From Aralia elata (lineage: Eukaryota > Streptophyta > Magnoliopsida > Apiales > Araliaceae): a stretch of 64,000 nt of DNA. How positions within the stretch are numbered: the first letter of the stretch is position 1; each line of letters opens with the position of its first letter. Below, in pieces: positions 12,271-24,155 of this stretch. Location: the NCBI GenBank assembly GCA_034770075.1, contig CM068382.1, positions 17,168,616-17,232,615 on the forward strand. Direction: 5' to 3'. The position numbers were made by a program, and so were the translations under genes. The notes under the pieces were generated by a model. It was not told where the DNA came from and did not search any database. It saw only the letters and a program-made list of their open reading frames with translations.

Positions 12271-15200
12271 ATGCTTATGGGTGATTATGTTTCAACATTG
12301 ACTTCAACTAGTATTTTTGGGTATCTCTTTGGAATTGATGCCTTGAATGGGACTAATTTTACTGCTTAAAAAGAACAAGTGAAAATTATTCTCGGCGTTA
12401 TGGATTTAGACTATGCATTACGAGTGGATCCTCCTGCTCCACTTACAGCTACAAGCTCAATTGAGCAAAAGACTATTTACGAAAAGTGGGAGCGATCCAA
12501 CCGCATGTCCCTTATGATTATGAAAAACTCTATCATGATAGTCATTTGAGGAGCTATTCCTGACTTTAAGAATGCTAAAGAATACTTAGCTTCAGTCGAG
12601 AAACAATTTAAGGATTTTTCTAAAACTCATGCAAGTACCCTTATTTTGAAAATGCTCACTAGCAGGTATGATGGGGTTAGTGGAGTGCGCGAGCACACAT
12701 TATGATGATGAACGACTTGGTTTTTAAATTAAAGGGTATGGACATGGCGATTTCTGAGGGTCTTCTTGTTCACTTCATTATGTCTTCTCTTCCTGCACAG
12801 TTTGATCCATTTAAGATCAATTATAATACACAGAAAGAAAAGTGGAAGATGTGTGAGTTAATCGCCATGTGCGTCCAAGAGGAAGAAAGGTTTAAGGTTG
12901 AAAAACCTAATGTTGCTCATTTGACTACCACTGGATCCTATAAGAAGAAGGCTTATAAAATGGCATACATTTTAAGAATAAAGATAAGCCAATTTCTACA
13001 AAAAATAAATAAGGCAAATTATTTAAGTAACAACTCTGAGGCGGGTCCTAAATGTCGCTTCTATAAGAAGTAAGGACATATTTAGAAAGACTGCCCTAAG
13101 TTCAGAGAATGACTTGAAAAGAAAGATATACCCTTCAATTATGTGACTTATGAATCATTTCTAATTGATGTTCCTTCTAATACATGGTGGCTTGACACTG
13201 GTGCTATGGTTCACATTATAATTCATTGTAGGAATTCTTTTCAAAGAAAACACTCCAAAAGGGAGAAATAACCATTAAAGTTGGCAATTGAGGGTCTATA
13301 CAAGTTGAAGCTATAGGAACTCTTCCTTTAGTTTTGGAGAGTGGTTTCACCTTGTATTTATATGATACTCTTTATGTTCCCAGTATGACATAAAAGTTAA
13401 TTTCTGTATCTAAACTTGACGTTGATGGTTTTTCGTGTAAGTTTGGGAATACTAAAATAATTATTTATCATTACTCTCATGTTATTGGTTCTGGCTCTTT
13501 AGAGGGAAATCTCTACAAATTAAATTTGGATAATATCTTTGCTGAATCCTTGTTAACAATGAATGTGACAGAAAGTACCTCTAAAAGTGGAAATAAGAGA
13601 AAACTAGATAATGAGAATTCTTCAAAATTGTGGCATAAACGTTTAGGCTATATTCCAAAAGATATAATGCAACGTCTTATAAAAGGTGGAACTCTTTATT
13701 CACTAGATTTCTCTGATCTTGACCATTGTATTGAATGTTTAAAAGAAAAATTTGTGAAAGGAAATAAGAAAGGAGCCACTAGAAGTGGTGCACTTCTTGA
13801 GGTGATTCACACTAATATATGTGGACCATTTTCTCCTGAAATTGGTGGACACAAATCTGTCATTACGTTCATTGATGACTATTCTCGTTATACTTATGTC
13901 TACTTGATTAATGAAAAATCTGAATCACTAAATATGTTTAAAATTTTCAAAGTTGAAGCTGAAAATTAACTTGACCAAAAATTAAAGTTGTGAGATCAGA
14001 TAAAGGCGGAGAGTATTATGGTAAACATTCCGATACAGGTCATTATCCTGATCCATTTGCCTTATTTTGTCAAGAAAATGACATCGTCACTCAGTATACA
14101 ATGCCTAGTACACCGCAACGGAATGGTGTAGCTGAGAGGCGAAATCGTACCCTTTTGGATATGGTACGTAGTATGCTATGCAATATTCTAGTTTACTTAT
14201 ATTTTTATGGACTGAGGCATTAAAGACAACTGTTTATATTTTAAATTGGGTTCCTAGCAAATATGTCCCTAACACTTCTTATGAAATTTGGACAGGCAGG
14301 AAACCTAGTTTAAAACCATTAGTTGCCATTTCATTGGATATCCTGATAGATCTAAGGGTTTTTATTTTTACTGTCCCTCATATACCACTAGAATTGTTGA
14401 GACTAGGCATGCAGAGGTTTTAGAGAATGGTAATTTAAGTGGGACTGGTAAGCCTAGAAAAATTGATCTTGAAGAAATTAAACATGATTTATGTTCGTAA
14501 TCCTGTAATTCAAGAGCGTGAGGCACAACAACCTCCTATTGAGGCGAATGATGCCCCTGAGATAGCTGAGCCACCACTTAATGTTGAACCCCACATTATT
14601 GAAAATTATATTCCTGAAATTATGCAGCCTTTACGTAGGTCCGAAAGAACTAGAAAGCCTATTATTTTTGATGATTTTATAACCTATATATCTTAATGAG
14701 ATTGACAATGATTCAAGTAAAATTAATAATCCTATCTCCTATAAAGAGGCTATTACGAGTGCTCAATCAACTCAATGGCTTGAAGCCATGAATAGTGAGT
14801 TGAAATCAGTTGAGCTTAATAATGTTTGGGATCTTGAAGAGTTACCAAAAGGTGTTAAACCTGTTGGTTGTACGTGGGTCTATAAGACCAAATTAGATCC
14901 TAAAAGGAATGTTGAAAGGTATAAAACTCGATAGGTTGCTAAGGGTTTCACTCAAAAAGAAGTTGTGGATTATAATTAAACTTTCTCTCCAGTATCAAAG
15001 AAAAATTCATTTAGAATAGTCATGGCTCTAGTAGCTCATTATGATTTGGAGTTACATCAGATAGATGTTAAAAATGCATTCCTTAATGGTAACTTGCATG
15101 AGAATGTCTATATGACATAACCATAAGGTTTTCTGGTTAAAGGCAAGGAACACATGGTTTATAAGATCAAGAAATCCATCTATAGGTTAAAACAGGCTTC

Positions 15201-16297
15201 TCGACAATGGTATGTTAAGTTTCATGAGGTGATGAGTAATTTTAATTTTAAGAAGAATATAGTGGATTAATGCATATACTTGAAGGTCAATGAGAGTAAA
15301 TTTGTTATTCTTGTTTTGTATGTTGATGATATACTGCTTGCAAATAATAACTTAGACATGTTGCATGAGACGAAACGTTTCCTTTATGGAAATTTGGATA
15401 TGAAGGATCTCGGTGAAGCCTCTTATGTCATAGGTATTGAAATTCATCGAGATATGTCTCGCGGGATATTAAGATTGTCCTAAAGAGCTTATGTTAACAA
15501 AGTTCTTAATAAATACAACATACTAAATTGCTTCCTTACTGTCGCCCTTGTTGTTAAAGGTGACAAATTTGGCTCATATCAATACCTTAAGAATCAGTTA
15601 AAACGTGATCAAATGAATCTTATTCCCTTTGCTTTCTATAGTTGGGAGTTTTATATACGCTCAAGTTTATACACGTCCAGATATAGCGTATGTAACTGGT
15701 ATGCTTGGACGTTACTAGTCAAATCCGAGTTTGGATCACTAGAAAGCAGCCAAAAAGGTTTTATGTTATATATAGGGTACTAAAGATTTTGTGCTTACAT
15801 TCAGAAAAACAAATAACCTTGTAGTTGTTGGTTATTCTGATTCTGATTTTGCTAAGTGTAAAGACGAAAAGAAATCTACATCAGGATACATCTTTATACT
15901 TTCAGGAGGTCTTATTTCATGGAGAAGTCATAAGCAGGAGTTAACTACCACTTCCACGATGATAGCATAATATGTGGCTTGTTATCATGCTACTTGTCAC
16001 GCTGTATTTCTGAGAAATTTTATTTCAGGACTTAAGGTTGTAGATTCCATTTCAAGGTCATTAAAAGTATTTTGTGATAATGATTTTACTGTTAGTTTTT
16101 TCAACAACACTAATTTGAGTGGTGTTGGACTATACCACGACATTAAGTAATTATTTGTCAGGGAAAGAATTGAAGATCAAAATGTTGTCATTAAGTATAT
16201 TAGTACGCATGATATGTTAGCGAATCCACTTACGAAAGGCTTAATTACCACCCAAGCTCTTTTTAGAGCATGTTGTCAGCATGAGTTTAACCGGTAG
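12271..16297 (+). pseudogene. Copia gag-pol polyprotein, decayed
   Basis: Domains run in the Ty1/copia order. Gag (12271-13070) is followed by a CCHC knuckle remnant (CRFYKK...GH...DC) near 13050-13095, then a protease-like stretch WWLDTGAM near 13188. Integrase (13640-14420) has an HxxH...CIEC zinc motif, IHTNICGPF, FIDDYSRY and GVAERRNRTLLDMV. Reverse transcriptase (14790-15480) has VDVKNAFL-like and YVDDILLA motifs, and RNase H (15830-16297) has SDSDFA. The first catalytic Asp of integrase is replaced by Asn. More than a dozen in-frame stops and at least one frameshift are present, most at positions where relatives usually have Gln or Trp. The protein would copy and integrate the element; here it is not functional. 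Confidence 0.9.
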
Positions 16298-16698
16298 TCT
16301 TAGTTAGTGAGTTATTTTGATGTAATACAATATTTTTGAGCTCGTTGTTTTGAACTTCACATTACGTTTACGGTTTGATATTCTTTTATTGTGCACACAT
16401 GATAACTTATGAGCAAACAATATTACGTTTTGGACCATATGAATGAGTTTAATTAATCTATTATCACTTATATAAACTCTATTCATATCTGTTATGTTTA
16501 ATGTTAATCTTTGTTATAATAAAAGTACTAATTGTGTAACTAATGCGGATCTTGTATTAATAGTGACACAAAGATTGTATTAATTCGCATTTGTGCTTTT
16601 ATTTAAACAAGATGTAGACATTAAATTAATGCTTGGCCAAATTAATAATTGTAAGCTTATGTTTTGTATATAAATAGTATTTCGGCCAAGTGGGAGAA

Positions 16699-17129
16699 TG
16701 TTAGAATATTTTATTCCTCATGTGGCCTCTAATATTTATGGAATTATTGGGTTTACATATTGTATTAATTTAATCACTTTATTTATGGGTTTGGTAATTA
16801 ATTATGTGGCTTATATATAATTTTACTATAGTATTTGACATAATGGGCCTTAGGGTTTCATAATCTTGATAGACGATTTTAACCCTTAGCTATTCTATAA
16901 ATAAAACAGTTAGAGTTTGGTCTCAATTGTCATTTCAAGAACTTTATACACACCTATACATCCATCCTAAAATTGAGAGAGACAATTGAATAATTTCACC
17001 CTTAAGCGCAGCAGAAGCGTGATATATACAAAATTTCTTCTCTCAATTCATGTAAGCACCTAATGTAATGATTAATTTAATTGATTTTATTCTATGAAAT
17101 AACACGTTCCAATATAAATTTATTTAACA
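16699..17129 (+). repeat. 3' LTR of the copia element
   Basis: 431 bp from TGTTAGAAT to TTTAACA, preceded by the polypurine tract and followed by the GAGGT duplication. A TATAAATAAAA-type box is near 16898. Confidence 0.88.
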
Positions 17130-17134
17130 GAGGT

Positions 17135-18150
17135 ACATAAGTGAAGGTAAGTGAATGATAAATATATTATTTAGTGGGGTCTATTAATAAAAGAAAAATA
17201 AAAATATTCATCATTTTGTGTAATCTTGTGGGATTATTAAAGATAAATTTAGAACTTGTTATACTCTTATTTTTTCGGTTCTTTACATAAATATACAACA
17301 AATAGAAAGTAATTACAAGAAAAGTGTATCAACCAAATAATTACAAAAAGAGTGTAATTAGGACTCATATTACAAAAATAGTACAATTCACATTAATAAG
17401 GAAACCTAAAATCAAGGACAAATAACTGCCATAATTAATAATCCAAATTCAAATATTTGGATCTAACAACAAAAACAAATTCAAATTCAAAATAATAATT
17501 AAAATTAAAATATTCAAATTCAAATCTTCATCTCCCTCACATACACTTTGAAATAATAGTCCGCCGTTACACCTTACATACTCCGTCGCTATACCGCCGC
17601 GAATCTCCGTTGTCCAAAACGCCAATGAGAATAAGAAGATTCGCCCTATAAAAAGTTTAAAAATAAATAGATGTAACTTTTAATGTTCTGAAATTTTTTT
17701 TATAACTATTTTGTTACTCATAAATAATAAAATGGTTACCTTTGTATGAATGGTTGGCTACCAACTGCATCACATTCAAACGAAATTGGTAACTTAATAA
17801 ATTTGAATTGGTTACCTTGGTCTGAAGGTTTGGCTACCAACTGCACTATGAAAAAACTGCAGGTGTGGTTGTGAATTAGTTAATTTAGTATGAAGGTTTT
17901 GTTACCTTGGTACGAAGGTTTGCTTACCTTGATCTGAAGGTTTGATAACCAACTGTACTGAGAAAAAAAATTTAAAGTGTAGAGGTTGATTGGTTACTTT
18001 TATATGACAGTTTGGTTACCTTGGTATGAAGGTTTGGTTACCATCATCCAGTATTCATATCCACCGCCACCACCGCCTGAATCTTCATACCCACCTCCAT
18101 TTTGACCCTTCATTTTGAGAAGCTACCAGAGATATACAGTTGGTTGACTC

Positions 18151-18200
<50 letters not shown>

Positions 18201-18279
18201 ATAATAAGATTTGGGGTTAGGGATGAGAAAGGATATGAATTTTACAGTGGCATTGGCGGCATGGTGTGTATATATTTAT

Positions 18280-18323
<44 letters not shown>

Positions 18324-19184
18324 ATACGTTGAATGAAGAAGAAGGATGATTATTAATTGCAGTTGTTATAGATGATGAGAGAGAAGAAGCCATGAGTATA
18401 ACTAATCCCTAAATTAAGGAATTCTAATTGAATACTAATTCCCTAAATTAAGGAATCCTAATTGCACTAACATTGTAAATAAATATGCAAGTGAATTAAT
18501 TGTGTAAAAATTTTATGAGTGCACTATTATTGTAATTATTTTTAAAAATGTAATAGAATATGTAAATCATCCTTATTTTTTTCTTATTGTGTAAAAAAAT
18601 ATATTTTACTAATCTTTTTAGGGACCAAGGTAAGACACGTTTAAACAACATAACGGAATATGCGGGCCTAACGCTCAAGTAGTAATACCGTTCGTTACAG
18701 TTTTAGACACCTAGCTATATAAGAATGCCTAAGACATTCCCTAAGACTATAAGCACATTTTTTCGTAGCAGTAGTAGTTTGGTAATTAAAAAGTTAATTA
18801 TAAAATATGTATACAAAATTATGTGATTGGTTATTCTCACACTATTTTATAAGTTGAATTTTGTATTTTTTTTTTGTCACCATAAGAATACATTTTTTCC
18901 ATAAAAGTCTTACTATATATATGACAATAAATTTATGTTGGTATTAAATGTCATCGAATGTGAATATATAGAATGAGAAAGAATAAAAAAAGGGGACCCT
19001 GCATTATTATTCTATTTTATTCCTTAGTTTTACGTTAGTCGCAATCCAATTTCGTCATGAAAATTTATCAACATATATATCGTTTCTTCTTTTTCATATT
19101 TTATGCTTCCATATTGTATTGTCTGACAAGAGAATTAATTACCTTTAATACTGGAGACGGATCCAGAAAAACTATTATTTTTTT
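17135..19184. other. Gene-poor AT-rich stretch
   Basis: No gene was recognised. It contains a degenerate minisatellite (17728-18046), (AT)n at ~18158-18205, and (AT)n-(AG)n at ~18277-18320. A minus-strand Gly-rich reading at 18045-18115 (GGGGGGYEYW) is too short to call. The part at 18990-19110 resembles the 3' flank of the carboxylesterase gene at 37950-38060. Confidence 0.5.
17728..18046. repeat. Degenerate minisatellite (ggttaccttggtatgaaggt)
   Basis: About nine imperfect copies of a ~20-25 base unit like TTGGTTACCTTGGTATGAAGG, separated by variable spacers containing taccaactgca. Units are too diverged for a recent expansion. Confidence 0.6.
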
Positions 19185-19327
19185 TCTATTTCATCTTTCT
19201 AATGAATTTTAAAAGAGTAATATTGAGATATATACTCATTTTAATCCATCAGACATGACATTAATTATATTTTTCAATCTATGTGATTGTTCCTAAAACA
19301 TTAATTAAAAATGATTGGAGGGAGTAT
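19185..19327. mobile_element. Partial Stowaway-like MITE
   Basis: The right half of a MITE ending TTGGAGGGAG-TA. It is homologous to the right half of the element at 41047-41330 (shared blocks tctaatgaattttaaaa and aacattaattaaaa). No left terminus was found. Confidence 0.5.
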
Positions 19328-19364
<37 letters not shown>

Positions 19365-19651
19365 TATAAATAGTATAAAATAACATAATGTTCTCAAATA
19401 TAACAATACAACACTACCTCTATTATAGTCATTTTAAAAGTCAAATTAGATATTTTCATACTCAAAATTAATGTAGAATTACTGAAGTTTAGTCAATTCA
19501 ATGATGAATATTTTAAATTAACTAAAAAATACTACTAATTAGAAAATTTATTAATTTATGGTTTTAAATGAACCTATATAAAATTTTCACTTGAAAATAT
19601 TTTAAATCGACTTTCAAAAAGTCAATAACGATCTTTTAAATTGGAATCGCG

Positions 19652-19988
19652 TGAGTAGGATATTTCATTACAATGTCACCACTATTTAACTAATTAAACA
19701 CTCATTATTAGAGGGATAAACATAAAAAAAATATAATCTTAAAGGATTAAAATGCAAAACTATCTACTTAGCTTATCTACTTGTGACATTTTTATTTATG
19801 AATTCATGTATTGGTCAAAATGAGTAGGATATTTCATTACAATGTCACCACTATTTAACTAATTAAACACTCATTATTAGAGGGATAAACATAAAAAAAT
19901 ATAATCTTAAAGGATTAAAATGCAAAACTATCTACTTAGCTTATCTACTTGTGACGTTTTTATTTATGAATTCATGTATTGGTCAAAA
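19652..19988. repeat. 169-bp tandem duplication
   Basis: Two adjacent, nearly identical copies (19652-19820 and 19821-19988) starting tgagtaggatatttcatt and ending gtattggtcaaaat. They differ by one A in a poly-A run and one a/g substitution. No coding content. Confidence 0.95.
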
Positions 19989-20105
19989 TTCTCTCTCAAA
20001 ACACAATTAGTTAGTGTAAAACTATATTTTTAAGTTGTTTTGCACTATTAAATATATCTGTTGATAGGTTTATGGTCTTGTGGAGAGTAGTACAAGGGTT
20101 TAGTC

Positions 20106-21076
20106 ATGGATGACAATTTTTAACACGACAAGTTAACACAACACAAACACGACATAAAATAAGACAGTTACTGTTGAGTATAAACAGTTTTCATGTCATA
20201 AACAGACTAACACGTTTAACACAAAATTTAAATGTGTCAAACGTGGGTTGTCAATGGGTGACACGTTTAACACGATTAGATATATTTTTTAAAAATAATT
20301 TTAAAAATAAATATGACATGAAGTTATAATTTACCTTAAATATTGAGTTTTTGCTTTTTTAATTAATTTTCTAAGCATGTTATCTTGTATTTTGTTATAT
20401 ATATATATACACACACACACACGCCTAGTGTAATGAATAAATAGCGTTATTATTCAATAAATAAGTGAATAACATTAATTCTATGTTTTTAAAAAAATTA
20501 ACTTGTACATTAAACGGTTAAGGGCCTGTTCAGGAATGACTTATTTTTTTTGACTTAAAGTTAAAATTTTAGTAGATTTATAAGTTAAAATTTTAGTAGA
20601 TTTATAAGTAATAGTGTTCGGCATTATTTTTACTTATAAGTCAGGAATTATAAGTAATAATTGTGGATGTGTTCGGCTAATAATGACTTATAAGTTAAAA
20701 TAAAATAAGAAGATTACTAAAATGTCCTTCAATAAGAAGAACATTAAAAATAAAAGAGGGCATTTTTGTCATTTCCTAGTCGTTGACCAACTTAAAAAAA
20801 ATGACTTATAAGTCATATTTTTTAAGTAACTAAATGTTACTTATTTTTTTTGACTTTTTTTCGACTTATAAGTAAAAAAAAAAAAGTTGTTCCCAAACAC
20901 ATTTTTTACCTAAACTACTTATAAGTTGGTCAACCCAACTTATAAGTAGGTGCCGAACAGGCCCTAAATGAGTTGACACGCTTAACACTATTAATAAACA
21001 TGTTAGTGTTGGGTATTTTAACACGATTATTAAGAGTCGGGTTAGAGTTGACTTGTTTAGTGTACAAACTCATCAA
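20106..21076. mobile_element. hAT-like non-autonomous repeat (putative)
   Basis: The ends carry many short 'aacacgac'-type motifs typical of some plant hAT elements. Left GATGACAATTTTTAACACGA and the complement of the right end (GATGAGTTTGTACACTAAAC) are recognisably related. No 8-bp target duplication was found, so the borders are approximate. It is interrupted by the MITE at 20522-20964. Confidence 0.4.
20522..20964. mobile_element. Tourist/PIF-Harbinger-type MITE
   Basis: 443 bp with termini GGGCCTGTTCAGG and CCGAACAGGCCC and a TAA direct repeat on each side (20519-20521, 20965-20967). The interior is full of 'acttataagt' motifs and contains a short internal direct repeat (agttaaaattttagtagatttata twice). 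No ORF. Confidence 0.8.
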
Positions 21077-22029
21077 TCCCGTGCTTCACACGGGTGGTAT
21101 ATATAGATAATGGTTTATTATATTATTAATAAGTAAATATTAATTAGGATTTTATGAAGATAATTGTAGTTATTAGATTATTAAATATTTATTTAAATAA
21201 TAAATATTGAATTATATATTAATATAGGTTACTTCAATCAATTATTAAGTTAAAAATTTGAATTGAGTGCATACTTATCTAGTTATGATTATGATAAAAT
21301 AATTATTTTAATTTTATTTAAATTTGTAATAAAATTTTATATTAGTGTTTATATTGACAAAATTTACTTGAAATTCTAATCCGAATAGAAGTATGAAACT
21401 CAAGTTCTAATAAGTTTTAATTTAATTATGACAATTAGTTAGTAATGATTTCACTATAATTTTTCAACTAACTTTATAATTATTATGTTTTTTTAATAAA
21501 AAAATCACATATATTATTAATACAATTAATCATATGATTTGGTATAATTTCAAGTTTTAATAAATTTAGGTAATACATAGTATAATGTGTTATATTCTCT
21601 TAGTTAATTACACACAATTGTGATAAAAATTCTGTAATTAAATTAATAAAACCAAAAATAAAAATTCTTTTAGAAGTTATTTTTCTTTATTAGAGATTGG
21701 TTAGGTTTCTTTTAAATACTTTACAAATTTGGATAGTATATGTTTAATTATTTTAAATTTGTATAGTACTTGTACTAATTTGAATAGAAAAGAAAAAGAT
21801 CTTCCTTTTTTCTGTTCCTATTAGAGGTAGAAATATTTTTAAATTTGGATAGTTTTAATTGATACAAATATTGGGGTATTAATTATGCTATGAACCGGCA
21901 AGCTGAACCAAAAAATAGTGAAATGAAATCAAGATTATGCTTTTAATTAATTATATTGTTGATTACCTATGTTTTGACATGATATCCGAATTCGTCTAAC
22001 ACGACATAATTATCACTTTTAAATTTAGT
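21077..22029. other. AT-rich intergenic, nothing recognised
   Basis: About 950 bases of very AT-rich sequence with no significant ORF, repeat border or RNA gene seen. Confidence 0.5.
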
Positions 22030-22167
22030 TACGACTTTGTAGAGGAATCAGTTGATGGTGTCATCATGGCGCTGACAAAGGTTCATTGCCGAAGAAAGAA
22101 AGGTAATGGCCATGCGGGTTTTCAAGGGAAGTTACTGTGGCTCTTTAGGGTTAGCCGTTAGTTCCAT
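22030..22167 (-). pseudogene. Carboxylesterase N-terminal relic
   Basis: On the minus strand from an ATG at 22167 the reading LPLKTRMAITFLSSAMNLCQ, then RHDDTIN, parallels LPLKTRISVTLLSTFLNLFQ and RRDDTVN of the intact gene at 40807. A stop lies about 11 codons in and another after DTIN. Only about 45 codons remain, and the rest of exon 1 and all of exon 2 are missing. The upstream side (22168-22330) also resembles the intact gene's upstream region (agccaacttggac). This is a truncated tandem paralogue, not an exon of a working gene. Confidence 0.8.
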
Positions 22168-22421
22168 CTCGACGGTGAGGGAAGGAGATCTAGAGAATCT
22201 GACCGGAGACTTTGGAAGAGAAACAGTCAATCGTTTTTAATCCTTAAAGCAACTCTAGCACAATGTAAGGTAGCCAACTTGGACTGAGATTTTTATAATG
22301 GCTTCAAATGTACCCTTCCAATTTTTTTTTAATTATTTTTTGTTTGGACAAATTTGAATTTTGTGTCACTGCTATATAATTTAGAATCCTATGTGTGGTA
22401 ACGGAATACTATGTATGTATG

Positions 22422-23019
22422 TGTTGGAATGCACCAAAATTTAAATTATAGACAAGTAACCCTAATCTAATTAAATAGATAATAGTAGAAGATAGAAAGT
22501 TGGAAGAACTTATCGGTGAACTGAGGTGTACTGAACATTGTTCTTAAAGAATAATTTTTTCCCTACAAAATGTCCTTTAAGTTGGAGCGAAACAAACCTC
22601 CAGGATTTAATAATTCTCTTCTCTTGTAACGGGCACTGAAATACTCGGGAAGTTCAGAATTAACCTTACTCTGTAGCAGAAAATTATAAGATGAAAGATG
22701 AAAGAAGAAGTATAGGAGAGATAAGTTTGTTGTGTGTTTTAAAATGGATGACTTGGTCTCTGTTTATAAGGAGAGAATAGCATGTGTAATAATTTAAAAT
22801 ACTCCAAATATGGTATTCAAATTAATCACTCAAGAATTAGAAATGAACCTGCTCACAAATGAATCTGGACTCGATTGAATATGCACATAAGTGAAGCTGG
22901 ACGCAATGAATTTAGACATAATAAATCTAGACCTAATGAATCTGAACACAAAAATTAATTCTGTTTAAAACTAAAAGGAATGAGACTTTGATATAAATAT
23001 ATACACAATATATACAGCA
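22422..23019 (-). repeat. 3' LTR of the host copia element
   Basis: 598 bp. Read on the minus strand it starts TGCTGTATATATTG just after a G-rich tract (tgtgggggat) and ends GCATTCCAACA. The 5' LTR partner has been lost, so the target duplication cannot be tested. Confidence 0.65.
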
Positions 23020-23752
23020 ATCCCCCACACATATCAAAGTCAATAACAAAATGAAAGAAGATGAAATAACTGCTAGAGTAAAAGAAATTACAAATGTATA
23101 AACATTGGTGTCTTTTGGACTATGAACCAATGCTTAGAGTAAATAAGACTTGACCCACAGGAATTTGGTGAGACTAAAAGTTTTTATGAACCTTCTCCCT
23201 TTAGATGAATCAGGAGTACATATCACTCACATCACAGTCTTTAAGCAAGGTTGTTCAACGCAGTTGTGCACATTATCGGCCATGCAACATTCCTGAATCT
23301 CATGAGCGCTTTATAGAACCTGCCTAGTTCTCATAGGAGGCGGCCCCACCTCCACACTCACGTAGGTGATTCCATCAAGTGTACCATATAGTTTAAACAC
23401 ATCGCCCAATAATAGGCTATGAAAGCATTAAGAGTATTTATAATACTCAACCTTAAACACTGTAGTATTGCACTATCCAACACTATAGGGATGGACTTGA
23501 AATATATAAGATGGATGGTGCCTCACAAACTACCTTATGACTTGTTATTACTCATATGAACCCACTTTAAGTGATCACCAATTATATAGATCGAGTTACC
23601 ATCATTGTTGGTCTTGTTTTATAGGCAGAAGTCTCATCCCCCTCGATATACTGCTCACTAGCACTCAACTAAGTGGCTTGGTCAGTAGATATGCAAGATT
23701 CAATTCTGACCTTACAAAATTAAGGGATACAATTTTATTAAATAACAGATGT

Positions 23753-24101
23753 TGTGATATTCCGAATATTTGTACAGCTACAAATATAGTCTAAAATGAT
23801 TTATATGATGATATTGTATGATAATCCTTAAATAAGGATAACTATTTATGTATGACTGAGGTATGATATGTGATTAAAGGTTAATTTTTGTAACAAAACC
23901 TATATGTTGAAAAAGAAAGATGTGTAGAGAATGATTAGTATTTTTTTAATAAATGTGCTAATGAAAACCTATATGGTTTAAAATATGTAAAGATGTAAAG
24001 AGAGATTTTTGGTACAAAAGTCTCTATGTAATAAAATTGATGATCATGTGGCTTAATGTATAATATTATAGAATAAGGATTATGTGAATTTATTATAGTG
24101 G

Positions 24102-24155
<54 letters not shown>

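Larger units (their letters stand above)
9907..12878. repeat. Tandem segmental duplication, copy 2
   Basis: Second copy of the 2.98-kb unit. Its right end is continuous with the rest of copia gag-pol (gtccaagaggaagaaagg), so copy 2 keeps the original right context and copy 1 keeps the original left context. Small differences include g/a at the gag codon after DAL and indels near 10921-10945. The event followed both the Stowaway and the copia insertions, since both are inside the unit. Confidence 0.93.
10987..17129 (+). mobile_element. Ty1/copia retrotransposon with GAGGT target duplication
   Basis: The element begins TGTTAGAATATTTTATTCC at 10987 and its 3' LTR ends ...TTTAACA at 17129. GAGGT precedes it (10982-10986) and follows it (17130-17134). 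GAGGT also stands before the duplicated LTR start at 8014. Inside lie a decayed gag-pol (12271-16297) and a polypurine tract AAGTGGGAGAA (16688-16698). The 5' LTR matches the 3' LTR only for about the first 215 bases. From ~11200 to the gag start the sequence is unrelated and no tRNA-Met type primer site was found, so the 5' end has been altered. Confidence 0.88.

Noticed and set aside
20522..20964. Direct-repeat arrays of acttataagt considered as a CRISPR-like array
   Set aside because: No regular spacers, eukaryotic MITE termini and a TAA target duplication explain the structure.
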